Source: Pleurodeles waltl (taxonomy: Eukaryota; Chordata; Amphibia; Caudata; Salamandridae). From it: a stretch of 64,000 bases of DNA. The translations under genes were made by a program, and so were the position numbers. The stretch lies in the NCBI RefSeq assembly GCF_031143425.1, contig NC_090438.1, forward strand, positions 755,931,823 to 755,995,822, in the 5' to 3' direction. Shown here piece by piece: positions 35,612 to 46,504 of this stretch. A model generated the notes under the pieces. The model was not told the DNA's origin. It saw nothing but the letters and a program-made list of their open reading frames with translations, and did not search any database. Position 1 is the stretch's first letter, and every line of letters starts with the position of its first letter.

Positions 35612-37249
35612 ATAACCTTTAACCTAACCTGTCTCCATATGCTGTTGCAAACCTTAAAATGAACCTCATTCCTAAGTTTCAAGGTTGAATTTACTTTAAT
35701 TTTAACTCTTGCAGTTACCTTAAACATAATCCTGTCCTTCACTTTGTCCTAACTCTTGACCCTTGACTAAGTCATAATCAAATTCTTTACCTTGCCGTAA
35801 ATGCCATATGATAACCCACCAACCTCGGTGATAATACAGGTTAATAAAGGATGTGTTGTAAAGATGTACTTGACTTTTCTTTATGATGAATGCCTATTCT
35901 TTCTTTGAAATGTTTTTTCTTTTTTCTAGATTCTTATAACACACCACCAAGTTAGAGCTGATCTTTTTTGGTTTGATTAGCCATTCTTGGACTATGTGAC
36001 AGCAAGGTGAGCATTTCTTACTCACCGTCAGGGGGCGCAGGGTACACCCAAAAGGATTGGAAAATTCCCTTTGTCCCCTGCAAAAAAACAAATGCCCTCT
36101 TCCTTCAGTCAAACAAGTGTATGGGGAGAGGGTGAAAAAGGGCTGGACCTCCTCCCTTCGCTGGACTGCCCAACATAGGGGGTAAGTTCACGGATCACAA
36201 GAGCCAAGGAGGGAAACATTAGTATTCCTGGGTGACTTCTGCACTGATGCATGATAAGCAACCAAATAGCTGATGAATGGCCTATTACCGCTCCTCAGGT
36301 ATTCAGAGGGCCAGCATGCAGCAGTCTTTGTCACTGGAGCGCGTGGTCATCTCATCTGTCCTGCTATACCTGCACACAAGGCCAGCTGGATTAGGAATGT
36401 AGTAGCTGCTCCAGCCTGCTGCATGCCAGACCTACAGAATGTTCTGTGGGGCTTGCCTACCTCCTTCAGGAAGGGAAAACCTTCCACAAAGGCTAGGGCT
36501 GAGGCTAGACCCGCCCCCACCCAAGAGAAACAAAAAAACAGTGGGTAGTTATATGGCATAACATTTTGTGCTGTGTAGAGTACTCTCCAGATTTTAAACA
36601 CTAAAAAATCAAAAGAAAACTCCTTCCATAGAATGAGAATGGAGGGATGTGTCAGAGTTATGACCTTACAGTGCAGTAAAAATGGTGAGTCATTGAACAA
36701 CCCTTTTGAGAAATATGCTCTGATCATGTCCACTTCTTCCTAGCAGTGAAAAACTACTTCTTCCAGCAAGTTGTCTTTGCAAAAACGGCACTGTAGCTTC
36801 TTACTACAAGTATAAGCTGAAAGTTAAAACTGCTAGAGAATCATAACTCTGCAGAACACCATACATGACCTCACATGTGATGTTACAAATTACCTTACTT
36901 ACAACCGCACATATGACATCAAAATCATTGATGACATAACTGAAGTCACATTGCATCCATGAACACTGCAGCACTTTTGGTGTCCCTTCGAGCTCTGAGT
37001 TCAAGGCCTGTGCTCAGGACTTACATATGAAGAGCCTGTTGCAGACTCTTTGTCTATGTCGCTAGAGCAAAGACTTGGAATCAGTAATTTATAAATCTGT
37101 CTCATTTAAAATCTCTGCTTTCTACTGGACCCTAGGCAATGAACCTTTGAGGCAAGTGAGAAGGGACGAGCTACAAGTCAACACCATCAAACATCCTCAA
37201 TTTCTCTAAAACATTTTCTTTCTAATAATCAATAATGGGAATTGTAGAT
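35612..37249. other. No supported gene
   Basis: Open frames at 36,273-36,548 and 36,347-36,733 overlap on opposite strands and have no domain. The part next to 37,250 may be the 3' flank or LTR remnant of the retroviral fragment that follows. Confidence 0.35.
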
Positions 37250-37269
37250 TCCATTTAAATCTTTTTATT

Positions 37270-39380
37270 AAATCATTAGTTCATCAATATCTTTATTAGT
37301 GTGTCAATTAAAATCAATAATACATGAACTAAGATAGCTTTGAGTTTTTCTCCTTCTGCTACTTTTATCCAGTTCCCTTGGTAAAACATTGCCCTGTGCT
37401 AGTAGTTGCTAAAAGTTTCAAATCAAGTTTTAAGCCAGAAATGTTCTGTGCCTAGTCTATAATTTTCTTACTCTCGTCCGGTATTTAAGTGCAACAATTG
37501 TCAATTTTCAACTTCTTGCAAACTCCACATTTTTCTGAGAGTAAAATGTCCAATGCATAGTGATTTTGAGGTACCATTGATCTAATCCCTACGAATTCTT
37601 TGTTTTCAACTAATAAGGTCCAGATGTACTAGTTGTTAGTTTGCCCACTACTGGTTAAAGTTTTCTAATCTTCTCATTATTTAATATTACTCCTACTTCT
37701 AGTATGATAGCTCCAAAATGTCTCCTAGTAATTATGTTCCCTCATTTACACTGCAGGAATATCTGTGTGCAGGTGTCATTGTTAATTTAAATGTGATACA
37801 TCTTTGGAAAAAGCAAACTTAAGTAGCAAAGTCTTTCCCAATCAGCTGGCAATCTTAAATAGGCATTTTCCCCACAGATAAAGATATACTCCAGGTATAG
37901 TTGGATCATCTTCCTGCAAAATTTGCCATGTTGCACCTGATAACTCAAAAACATGTTCTCAATTACTATTGCCTACTGGTGTCTTTTTCCCTTGAATTCT
38001 TCTTTCAAACACAGATACTTTCCCTTCGTGTTTCTTATCTTATTTTAATTTCGTAACAGGCATTTTCTTTCTAAATCCATTCTCTTCTCTTTTCCATACA
38101 TTTTTTAAGACATCTTCCTTTTTGTATGCATTTCTTGTAAACTGTGCATTTCTCTCCTCTAACAAAAGAAAGCTTTTTCTAATGGGTTCATAAAGCAAGT
38201 TAAGTTATTTTCATGAGCTTTGACATTATTTACAGGAAGAAAATGTCTAAAAATATACCAAGCTGTTTCCATCTCTTTAGCTTGTGGATGTAGATTCATG
38301 CTCTTCATTAGTGGAACGTTTGATAGAATCATGTCAAAATTTGAGAAATAGTATTCAAAGTGTCTGTCTATTTACTGATCTAAGCAATATACTGCATGTT
38401 ATAGCATAGGAAAGAGGAATATGATGATAAGCTACTTGTTCATCAACTGAAGAAGACATATGCGTGCATACATAACAGTTCTTTGCATCAACGGCTTTCA
38501 ATATTCTTGCACTAATCTAAAATAAACATTTGTCGAATAATCTTCATTCATGTAGTCTACAAAACAAGCCTTCAACTCATCTTCATTAATACCTGGTCTA
38601 GATGTTGTGTTAGTCAATCTATTTACAGATTCCTCTGTCTGTGGTGTAAAATGTATTAGCAATAATATGGCACCTGCTAACAAAACTACTAGGAAAAATA
38701 TAACACCTATAATAACCTTACATCTGTTTTGATTAATGTGAACTTTCTTGGTTATTTTCTTCGTGTAAGTTTCTTGCAGATTTCTTTACCACAGTCTTCG
38801 TATAGTCTTCCTTAAACATACTCCGTGTTCTTCTAAAATGTTATCCCTACTCTTGTTCTGCTGTCTCGGCTGTAGGTACACTTCTTATCTTCTTTTACTA
38901 ACCTTATCTAAGTTTTTAGTTCAAACTGTTAATTTAATGCATTTGTTCACAACTGGATTTCTCTTCAGCAATTTCAAAGAAATTCAGACAACTCTTTATT
39001 CCAGTCAAGCAAGTCTGAGTTTGGGATGTTTAGCACATAGCAGACAAAATATGTCCATTCAGGTGTTGAATATCTTTTGCAGATTACTCTAGCTGTTTTG
39101 GATCTTCGGAGTACTTGTTGATCTCCTTCTGTGTCACTTTTACCAATTCATTCTGTTTCTTCGTCAATCATCAGGGTATGGATCCAACTGATACACCTGA
39201 TTTCAACTTCTTACAATTGTAAATCTTTGGCCATTTAGCATTGTGGGTGTCTTTCACTGTTCTTGATTCAGAACTTGTTCCTTCTTCTGGATCTTCTTCT
39301 TGTTCTTCAGGTATTACGAATTTCACTTCAGTGAGTTTCTGTTTCTCCATTTTCTTTGTCAAGAACTCTAATGCCACTCT
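37270..39380 (-). pseudogene. Retroviral envelope (env) relic
   Basis: On the minus strand, in order: a short acidic frame (39,377-39,171); a single hydrophobic segment (VIIGVIFFLVVLLAGAILLL, about 38,722-38,660) with basic residues before it; KNCYVCTHMSSSVDE (about 38,480), a surface-subunit start; a VYLYLWGKC stretch (about 37,900) in the place of the YxxCGxxAY region; QNHYALDILLSEKCGVC followed by a second cysteine pair (37,580-37,491), the immunosuppressive-like heptad and C-x-CC motif of the transmembrane subunit, here with seven and not six residues before CC; and a terminal membrane anchor with WIKVAEGEKLKAIL (about 37,370). Intact env fuses viral and cell membranes. This one has many stops and cannot be made. 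The hydrophobic segment so far before NCYVC could be a long leader or signal anchor. Confidence 0.7.
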
Positions 39381-39439
39381 GTGAAATATCTAACAATGGG
39401 ATTTCTACACCAATCTGCAGATCTTCACCACTTCTTCTT

Positions 39440-39755
39440 GCTGTCTCTGATCACAAACTCTTCTTTTCTCTACTCGAACCTATACAACTTGTGATGGTAC
39501 ATTCACCAGTGTGCTCGGTTCTTGCGCATAGGACATTATTTCTTCATAAGGATCTCTTGTTTTCTGGGGATGAGAGGCATGTACCCAGTTTGGTACTCCA
39601 GCACACTGGACAGCTGTACTTGTGAGTAGAATTACCTAACAGGGGCCTTTCCACCTTCCATCAAGACACGGCTTTCTCACGTTTCGTGATCAGGACCTAG
39701 TCTCTCATGAACATTTCTCCGTATTCATTAGGACCCTCTTTACCTCGCATTACTA
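39440..39755 (-). pseudogene. Retroviral integrase C-terminal relic
   Basis: On the minus strand a VLITKREKA stretch is preceded by RD and a stop where a GDQVL-type motif is expected. A decayed SH3-like region follows, then WVHASHPQKTRDPYEE (about 39,590-39,545), the W(I/V)HxSH motif that closes gamma/epsilon-type integrases. At least one frame change and two stops interrupt it. The intact domain binds DNA during integration. Confidence 0.65.
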
Positions 39756-39844
39756 CTCATTGGGTATTGCCCCACTTTTTCAGACATAATAGACCAATAA
39801 GATGGCTTATCGTAATGTATTTTATCTTCATACTGTTATGTGTG

Positions 39845-39975
39845 AGATATTCCAATATGGCGCCCGTTCGTGGACGTGACCATATTATCCTATACTTAGA
39901 GACCTGTTAGACGGCTGATCAATATACAGTTTGTCTCCGTGCTGAATAACGGAGACATTCCAATATGGCGCCCGT
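39845..39975 (+). repeat. Direct repeat of a 22-bp block, 106 bp apart
   Basis: ATTCCAATATGGCGCCCGTT occurs at about 39,851 and again at about 39,957, each preceded by GAGA(T/C)(A). The flanking sequences are also weakly alike, so this is a diverged tandem duplication of roughly 106 bp. Confidence 0.75.
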
Positions 39976-40809
39976 TTCTATCAGCTTTAGCCCTTTCTCC
40001 ATTTCCATATTCTACGCGGGCAGGCTTTTATTGACGTCCGTTTCCCGGACGTTCAGATACAATGCGGCTTTAAGATTCGGGAATGCTGCGGGGTGAATTG
40101 GACCGCGCAGCTGTTTTTTGCCTTAACTTACTTTAAATGATTTTCGTACAAGAGGTGAGAGATTGGTTATCCAATAATAACTGGATATCCACATGGACTT
40201 TGTTTTATTCGGCATCTAGAAGCATATTGTAATTAGATATTTGGAAGTCAAGGCTTATGGGGCTGACCGCATTATTGTTTTTGTGTGCTCTTCACTCTAT
40301 CGTAGATGTAAACGGAGACTACCTCGACATTATGACTATTTTGGATTATATAGATTACATTAAGGTTAGTGGAGGCTTTCTCGCCCCTTTATGTTATATG
40401 TAGGACTTTTTCCTCGATGTTTATTTTTGCTATACTTTTAGACTTTTAGTTACAATACTTGACATGAATCGGGGTCCCTTTCTGCTATATTCACATGGAT
40501 TGTACTTAACTTTGATTGTGTGTAGTGACGTGCACTTCCTTTTTAAATGATCTTTCGGCACTTTGATCTTTACACATGAGATTCTTGCTTTTAGACCAAA
40601 ACTCTTTTACTGATCAGGGTGTTTCCCTTTGTATTTATGGTTATACTATATTGTAATTGGGTCATTTGTTCTTTCTCTGATGACTATCACACGAGTCACA
40701 ATAGATCATGTATTTGTGTACCGCACTATTGTCACTTATTGAATTTGGTCCAATTTCTGCTCCTATCATCGTTCTGTAACATATATATAGACACTACTCT
40801 ATTCTATTT

Positions 40810-40868
40810 CAGCCCTGATGAAGTCCGTAAGAGAGATACTTCTCAGAGGATGAAACACGTGTTGGCTG
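40810..40868 (+). ncRNA. Hammerhead-ribozyme-like motif (type I arrangement)
   Basis: CTGATGA (40,815-40,821) and GAAAC (40,852-40,856) form the two core boxes. Stem I pairs CAGCC (40,810-40,814) with GGCTG (40,864-40,868) without mismatch. Stem II can pair GTCC (40,823-40,826) with GGAT (40,848-40,851) using one G-U pair, leaving one extra A after the first box. Stem III is ACAC with GTGT (40,855-40,862) with no loop, and the predicted cleavage base is the T at 40,863. Loop-less stem III is a feature of hammerheads in Penelope-like elements and retrozymes, which act as dimers. The extra A, the weak stem II and GUU at the cleavage site mean that activity is uncertain. Confidence 0.6.
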
Positions 40869-40929
40869 TTTCCTATGGAGGATATCTGAACATTATGAAT
40901 AAAATTGGACTCTGATACAAACACAAGTT

Positions 40930-41489
40930 GGTTGTCAATTTACGAAGGAGACTGGACATATGAGTAACTTCTAACTTGATATCACGAGTGCTATGACACC
41001 TGTTCTTATTCTGTTTTGTTTCCCTTGAAACATTGGAGGATTGAGGAAGATCCTCTTGTCAGAAGCACCGTGCCATGAACAGAATGTGTTGTTATTTGAT
41101 AGACTTACTGTGAGCGCCCAAATCCTATGAATCCTTGTTGGCACTGTTTTTGATCTAGTCTCCTGGACTAAGGTCATGCTATTGCTCTTGAGGTGGGTTT
41201 ACAGTGATAGCTTCAACCTGTTGAGAGACAGAACACACAACATCAGTTATTCCTTTGCAGTAGTCAAGTACCATGTCATCTATTATGTTTGCAAGTGCAT
41301 TTGTAGGAACAGCTGGCAGTCTCATTGCTCTCCCCGTAAGTGTTTCATGTGATGATAAATTAGTCTTTCTGGTGTACTTTGCATATTCATCAATACTAGG
41401 GCTAAAGTATCAGACCTCCTCATTGAAGTTAAAGCAGAAACTTTTGTCAATCTGGATGCATTCCTGTTTGTAACACAGCTCCATGCACA
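40930..41489. other. No gene seen
   Basis: Non-coding stretch between the hammerhead-bearing unit and the outer LTR. Confidence 0.4.
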
Positions 41490-43636
41490 CCGCCTGTGAG
41501 AGAACAGGGCTGATTGCAGAGGCCCCCTAACATTTTGCCCCCATTTTCCACTTTTTGCTGGTGTTTTCCTGACTTTGATGGTGCCATGGGTACTGCTAAC
41601 TGGTTCCAGGGCCTGTGCTCTGTGTAAAATCAGTATGCAAATTAAGCTAATTATAATTGGCTAGGTCAACCTACCTATAAGTCCCTAGTATATGGTAGGG
41701 CATGGAGGTTTTGGGATCCCAGCATAGGTAGTGCCCCCATAGGTAACATTGCTGAGGTGCCCAGTGCCATTTTAAAGGCAGGCCAGCCTTGCTGGCTGCT
41801 TTTAAATTAAAGTTGCATGCAAATTCGACATTAGAATTAAAAGTAGTTCCAAAGTCTTAAACTACCTTATTTCTACATGTAAGTCACCCCTAAGGTGTGC
41901 CCTATGTGCCCCTAGGGCTAGGTGCCATGTAACTATAAGCAGGGACCATATAAAAATAGTTTTATAAGTCCTGGTGAGGTAAAACAGCCAAATTCGTTTT
42001 TTACTCATTGTAGTGAATGGCCTCCTTAGGCTAGAATGGGGAGACTATATTTTAATTTTAAAAGTCCCCTTAAGTAACAGATACCAGAAGTTAGGTATCA
42101 AATTAATTGTTAACTTCCAGTTGTTGGATTTAATATAACTTGTTCAGGTAAAGAGTTTTAAGCTTTACCTGAAAAGTTGCCAACTTCCGCCCTGCAGTGT
42201 TTTTGCTGCTGTGCTCTGATTGGCCAGCCTCTGGCTGCCTTGATGAGGTGTGAAGTGGCCTGGCGCCACACAAAAAGATGTGCCTGGGGGAGGAGATCTC
42301 CCCTCAGCAGATGGTGAAGCAGGAAGGGGGAGGACTGCCAAACTGGTCTTTAAAGGCAGAGAAGGACATTTGGAGCAACCCAGCAACACCCTCTCATCCT
42401 GCAAACCCAGACAATTAGGTGTTGTAAAGAAATGGCTCCCTGTTGCAGTTACCCCCCACTTTTTGCCTGATACTGATGCTGACTTGACTGAGAAGTGTGC
42501 TGGGACCCTGCTAACCAGGCCCCAGCACCAGTGTTCTTTCACCTAAAATGTACCATTGTCTCCACAATTGGCACAACCCTGGCACCCAGGTAAGTCCCTT
42601 GTAACTGGTACCCCTGGTACCAAGGGCCCTGATGCCAGGGAAGGTCTCTAAGGGCTGCAGCATGTCTTATGCCACCGTAGGGTCCCCTCACTCAGCACAG
42701 ACACACTGCTTGCCAGCTTGTGTGTGCTGGTGAGGAGAAAATGACTAAGTCGACATGGCACTCCCCTCAGGGTGCCATGCCAACCTCACACTGCCTGTGG
42801 CATAGGTAAGTCACCCCTCTAGCAGGCCTTACAGCCCTAAGGCAGGGTGCACTATACCACAGGTGAGGGCATATGTGCATGAGCACTATGCCCCTACAGT
42901 GTCTAAGCAAAACCTTAGACATTGTAAGTGCAGGGTAGCCATAAGAGTATATGGGCTGGGAGTCTGTCAAAAACGAACTCCACAGCTCCATAATGGCTAC
43001 ACTGAATACTGGGAAGTTTAGTATCAAACTTCTCAGAATAATAAACCCACACTGATGCCAGTGTTGGATTTATTAAAAAATGCACACAGAGGGCATCTTA
43101 GAGATACCCCCTGTATTTTACCCAATTGTTCAGTGCAGGACTGACTGGTCTGTGCCATCCTTCTGCTGAGAGACGAGTTTCTGACCTCATGCGGTGAGAG
43201 CCTTTGTGCTCTCTGAGGACAGAAACAAAGCCTGCTCTGGGTGGAGGTGCTTCACCTCTACCCCCTGCAGGAACTGTAACACCTAGCAGTGAGCTTCAAA
43301 GGCTCAAGCTTCGTGTTACAATGCCCCAGGGCACTCCAGCTAGTGGAGATGCCCGCCCCCTGGACCCAGCCCCCACTTTTGGCGGCAAGTCCAGGAGAGA
43401 TAATGAGAAAAACAAGGAGGAGTCACTGGCCAGTCAGGACAGCCCCTAAGGTGTCCTGAGCTGAGGTGACTCTGACTTTTAGAGATCCTCCATCTTGCAG
43501 ATGGAGGATTCCCCCAATAGGATTAGGGATGTGACCCCCTCCCCTTGGGAGGAGGCACAAAGAGGGTGTACCCACCCTTAGGGCTAGTAGCCATTGGCTA
43601 CTAACCCCCCAGACCTAAACACGCCCTTAAATTTAG

Positions 43637-43644
43637 TATTTAAG
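43637..43644 (+). promoter_or_regulatory. TATA-like box in the 5' LTR
   Basis: TATTTAAG sits at the end of an AT-rich island (CTTAAATTTAGTATTTAAGG, itself nearly palindromic) in otherwise GC-rich sequence, about 1.2 kb before the polyadenylation signal. The same box is at 49,111-49,118 in the 3' LTR. Promoter function is inferred from position. Confidence 0.45.
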
Positions 43645-44838
43645 GGCTTCCCTGAACCTAAGAATTTAGATTCCTGCAACTACAAGAAGAAGGACTGCAA
43701 AGCTGAAAACCCCTGCAGAGGAAGACCAGAAGACACCAACTGCCTTGGCCCCAGAACTCACCGGCCTGTCTCCTGCCTTCCAAAGAACCCTGCTCCAGCG
43801 ACGCTTTCCAAGGGACCAGCGACCTCTGAATCCTCTGAGGACTGCCCCGCTTCGAAGAAGACAAGAAACTCCCGAGGACAGCGGCACTGCTCCAAAAGAA
43901 CTGCAACTTTGTTACAAGGAGCAGATTTAAAGACCCCTGCAACTCCCCGCAAGAAGCGTGAGACTTGCAACACTGCATCCGGCGACCCCGACTCGACTGG
44001 TGGAGAACAAACAGCTCAGGGAGGACCCTCCGGCGACTCTACGACTGTGAGTAACCAAAGTTGTCCCCCCTGAGCCCCCACAGCGACGCCTGCAGAGGGA
44101 ATCCCCAGGCTCCCCCTGACCGCGACTGTCTGAACTCCATTTCCCGACGCCTGGAAAAGACCCTGCACCCGCAGCCCCCAGCGCCTAAAGAAACGGAACT
44201 TCTGTGCAGGAGTGACCCCCAGGAGGCCCTCTCCCTTGCCTAGGTGGTGGCTACCCCGAGGAGCCCCCCCCTTGCCTGCCTGCATCGCTGAAGAGACCCC
44301 TTGGTCTCCCATTGAAACCTGAAGGAAACCCGACGCTTGTTCCCACACTGCACCCGGCCGCCCCTGCGCTGCTGAGGGTGTACTTTCTGTGCTAACTTGT
44401 GTCCCCCCCGGTGCCCTACAAAACCCCCCTGGTCTGCCCTCCGAAGACGCGGGTACTTACCTGCAAGCAGACTGGAACCGGGGCACCCCCTTCTCTCCAT
44501 TGAAGCCTATGTGTTTTGGGCACCTCTTTGACCTTTGCACCTGACCGGCCCTGAGCTGCTGGTGTGATAACTTTGGGGTTGCTCTGAACCCCAAACGGTG
44601 GGCTACCTTGGACCAAAAACTGAAACCTGTAAGTGACTTACTTACCTGTTAAAACTAACATTATCTTACCTCCCCCAGGAACTGTGAAAATTGCACTGTG
44701 TCCACTTTTAAAACAGCTTATTGTGTTTTATGACAAAAGTATACATGCTAAAGTAATGATTCAAAGTTCCTAGAGTACTTACCTGCAATACCTTTCAAAC
44801 GAGTTATTACATGTAAAATTTGAACCTGTGGTTCTTAA

Positions 44839-44844
44839 AATAAA
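44839..44844 (+). promoter_or_regulatory. Polyadenylation signal AATAAA in the 5' LTR
   Basis: AATAAA occurs about 265 bp before the LTR end. The copy at 50,313-50,318 in the 3' LTR would be the one used to end the element's RNA. Confidence 0.55.
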
Positions 44845-45106
44845 CTAAGAAAATATATTTTTCTATAACAAAACCTATTGGCTGGATTTGTCTCTGAGTG
44901 TGTGTACCTCATTTATTGTCTATGTGTATGTACAACAAATGCTTAACACTACTCCTTGGATAAGCCTACTGCTCGACCACACTACCACAAAATAGAGCAT
45001 TAGTATTATCTCTTTTTACCACTATTTTACCTCTATGGGGAACCCTTGGACTCTGTGCATGCTATTCCTTACTTTGAAATAGCACATACAGAGCCAACTT
45101 CCTACA

Positions 45107-45125
45107 TTGGTGGATCAGCGGTGGG
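45107..45125 (+). promoter_or_regulatory. Likely primer-binding site next to the 5' LTR
   Basis: TTGGTGGATCAGCGGTGGG follows the LTR directly and, after one base, starts with TGG, as expected for a site complementary to a tRNA 3' end (CCA). I could not assign the tRNA by eye. Confidence 0.4.
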
Positions 45126-45369
45126 GTACAAGACTTTGCATTTGCTGGACTACTCAGCCAATACCTGATCACACGACAAATTCCAAAAATTGTCATTAGA
45201 AATTGATTTTTGCAATTTGAAAAACTTCTAAATTCTTTAAAGTCCTGCTAGGGCCTTGTGTTAGTCCCTGTTAGCATTTCTTTTAGAGTTTAAAAGTTTG
45301 TAAAAGTTTGAATTAGATTCTAGAACTAGTTTTAGATTCTTAAAAAGCATTCCAACTTTTAGAAGCATA

Positions 45370-46488
45370 ATGTCTAGTACAGATATGAATGTGGTGGAAC
45401 TCGACACCACACCTTACCTCCATCTCCAGATGAAAGAGCTAAGGTCACTCTGTACAATAAGAAAAATAATAATGGGCTCCAGACCTACCAAACTACAGCT
45501 CCAGGAGCTGTTGGCAGAGTATGATAGAGCCAACCCCTCTGTGGATGGCAACACAGAGGATGATGATAGTGACTTGGAGGGTGATTCCCCCCCACCAGTC
45601 CTATCTAGGGAGAACAGGGCTTCTCAAGCCCTGACTCCAAAAATAATAGCCAGAGATGCTGGTTCCCTCACAGGAGAGACCAACACCTCTGAAATCACTG
45701 AGGATAACTCCAGTGAAGAGGACATCCAGTTAGCCAGGATGGCCAAAAGATTGGCTTTGGAAAGACAGATCCTAGCCATAGAAAGGGAAAGACAAGAGAT
45801 GGGCCTAGGACCCATCAATGGTGGCAGCAACATAAATAGGGTCAGAGATTCTCCTGACATGTTGAAAATCCCCAAAGGGATTGTAACACAATATGAAGAT
45901 GGTGATGACATCACCAAATGGTTCACAGCTTTTGAGAGGGCTTGTGCAACCAGAAAAGTAAACAGATCTCACTGGGGTGCTCTCCTTTGGGAAATGTTCA
46001 CTGGAAAGTGTAGGGATAGACTCCTCACACTCTCTGGAAAAGATGCAGAATCTTATGACCTCATGAAGGGAACCCTGATTGAGGGCTTTGGATTCTCCAC
46101 TGAGGAGTATAGAATTAGATTCAGGGGGGCTCAAAAATCCTCGAGCCAGACCTGGGTTGATTTTGTAGACTACTCAGTGAAAACACTGGATGGTTGGGTA
46201 ACTGGAAATGAAGTGCATGACTATGTTGGGCTTTATAATTTGTTTATGAAAGAACACATTTTAAGTAACTGCTTCAATGAAAAGTTGCATCAGTATCTGG
46301 TAGACCTAGGTCCAATTTCTCCCCAAGAATTGGGAAAGAAGGCAGACCACTGGGTCAAGACTAGGGTAACCAAAACTTCCACTGGGGGTGACCAAAAGAA
46401 AGGGGTTACAAAGACTCCCCAGGAGAAAGTGGGTGACACTAGAAACAAAGAAAAAGAGTCCTCTGTAGGCCCCCAAAAACCAGAATAG
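45370..46488 (+). CDS. gag: Gag: SAP-like N-terminus, coiled coil, SCAN-like capsid
   Basis: This is a 372-residue open frame starting 264 bp after the 5' LTR. Residues about 19-52 (MKELRSLCTIRK...PTKLQLQELLAEY) have the helix-loop-helix pattern of a SAP-type nucleic-acid-binding motif. Residues 60-120 are acidic and Ser-rich. Residues 117-145 (IQLARMAKRLALERQI...) are a likely coiled coil. Residues about 175-335 form the capsid, whose second half (GFSTEEYRIRF, TWVDFVDYSV, KEHILSNCFNEKLHQYL) resembles the capsid C-terminal domain of Gmr1-like gypsy elements from which vertebrate SCAN domains derive. The tail is Lys/Thr-rich. It should assemble particles that package the element's RNA. It stops at TAG 46,486, before any zinc knuckle; that part is in another frame. 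No internal stop or frameshift is seen. Confidence 0.8.
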   Translation: MSSTDMNVVELDTTPYLHLQMKELRSLCTIRKIIMGSRPTKLQLQELLAEYDRANPSVDGNTEDDDSDLEGDSPPPVLSRENRASQALTPKIIARDAGSLTGETNTSEITEDNSSEEDIQLARMAKRLALERQILAIERERQEMGLGPINGGSNINRVRDSPDMLKIPKGIVTQYEDGDDITKWFTAFERACATRKVNRSHWGALLWEMFTGKCRDRLLTLSGKDAESYDLMKGTLIEGFGFSTEEYRIRFRGAQKSSSQTWVDFVDYSVKTLDGWVTGNEVHDYVGLYNLFMKEHILSNCFNEKLHQYLVDLGPISPQELGKKADHWVKTRVTKTSTGGDQKKGVTKTPQEKVGDTRNKEKESSVGPQKPE

Positions 46489-46504
46489 GTGGGTGGGCCC
46501 CTAA

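Larger units (their letters stand above)
37250..39760 (-). mobile_element. Endogenous retrovirus fragment: integrase end and env
   Basis: On the minus strand the end of integrase (39,755-39,440) is followed by a complete but broken env (about 39,380 to 37,270). No LTR was recognised on either side; the high-coordinate side changes abruptly into the hammerhead-bearing unit at about 39,765. The pol-then-env order and the gamma-type transmembrane features identify a retrovirus-derived element and not a plain gypsy element. Many stops and frame changes show it is an old, inactive copy. Confidence 0.75.
39770..40925 (+). mobile_element. Non-coding unit carrying a hammerhead motif
   Basis: This stretch lies between the retroviral fragment and ordinary AT-rich DNA. 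It has a duplicated block, a CpG-rich part (about 40,010-40,130) and a hammerhead-like motif near its right end. No protein domain was found. Hammerhead motifs with very short stem III are known from Penelope-like elements and from small retrozymes, so this may be a non-coding remnant of one of those. Both boundaries are approximate. Confidence 0.4.
42423..45106 (+). repeat. 5' LTR of the gag-protease-TM element
   Basis: It starts TGTAAAGAAATGG and ends ACTTCCTACA. A TATA-like box lies at 43,637 and AATAAA at 44,839, placing U3, R and U5 in that order with a likely long R region. An open frame of 159 codons (43,594-44,073) is retained in both LTRs with one amino-acid change (Ala to Val), but shows no domain. 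Confidence 0.95.

Noticed and set aside
42165..42542. 125-codon minus-strand frame
   Set aside because: It crosses the junction between the outer LTR and the inserted element, so it exists only by chance at this insertion.
43594..44073. 159-codon frame in the LTR as a real gene
   Set aside because: Conserved between the LTRs only because the LTRs are nearly identical; no domain. Kept as a low-interest question, not as a gene.
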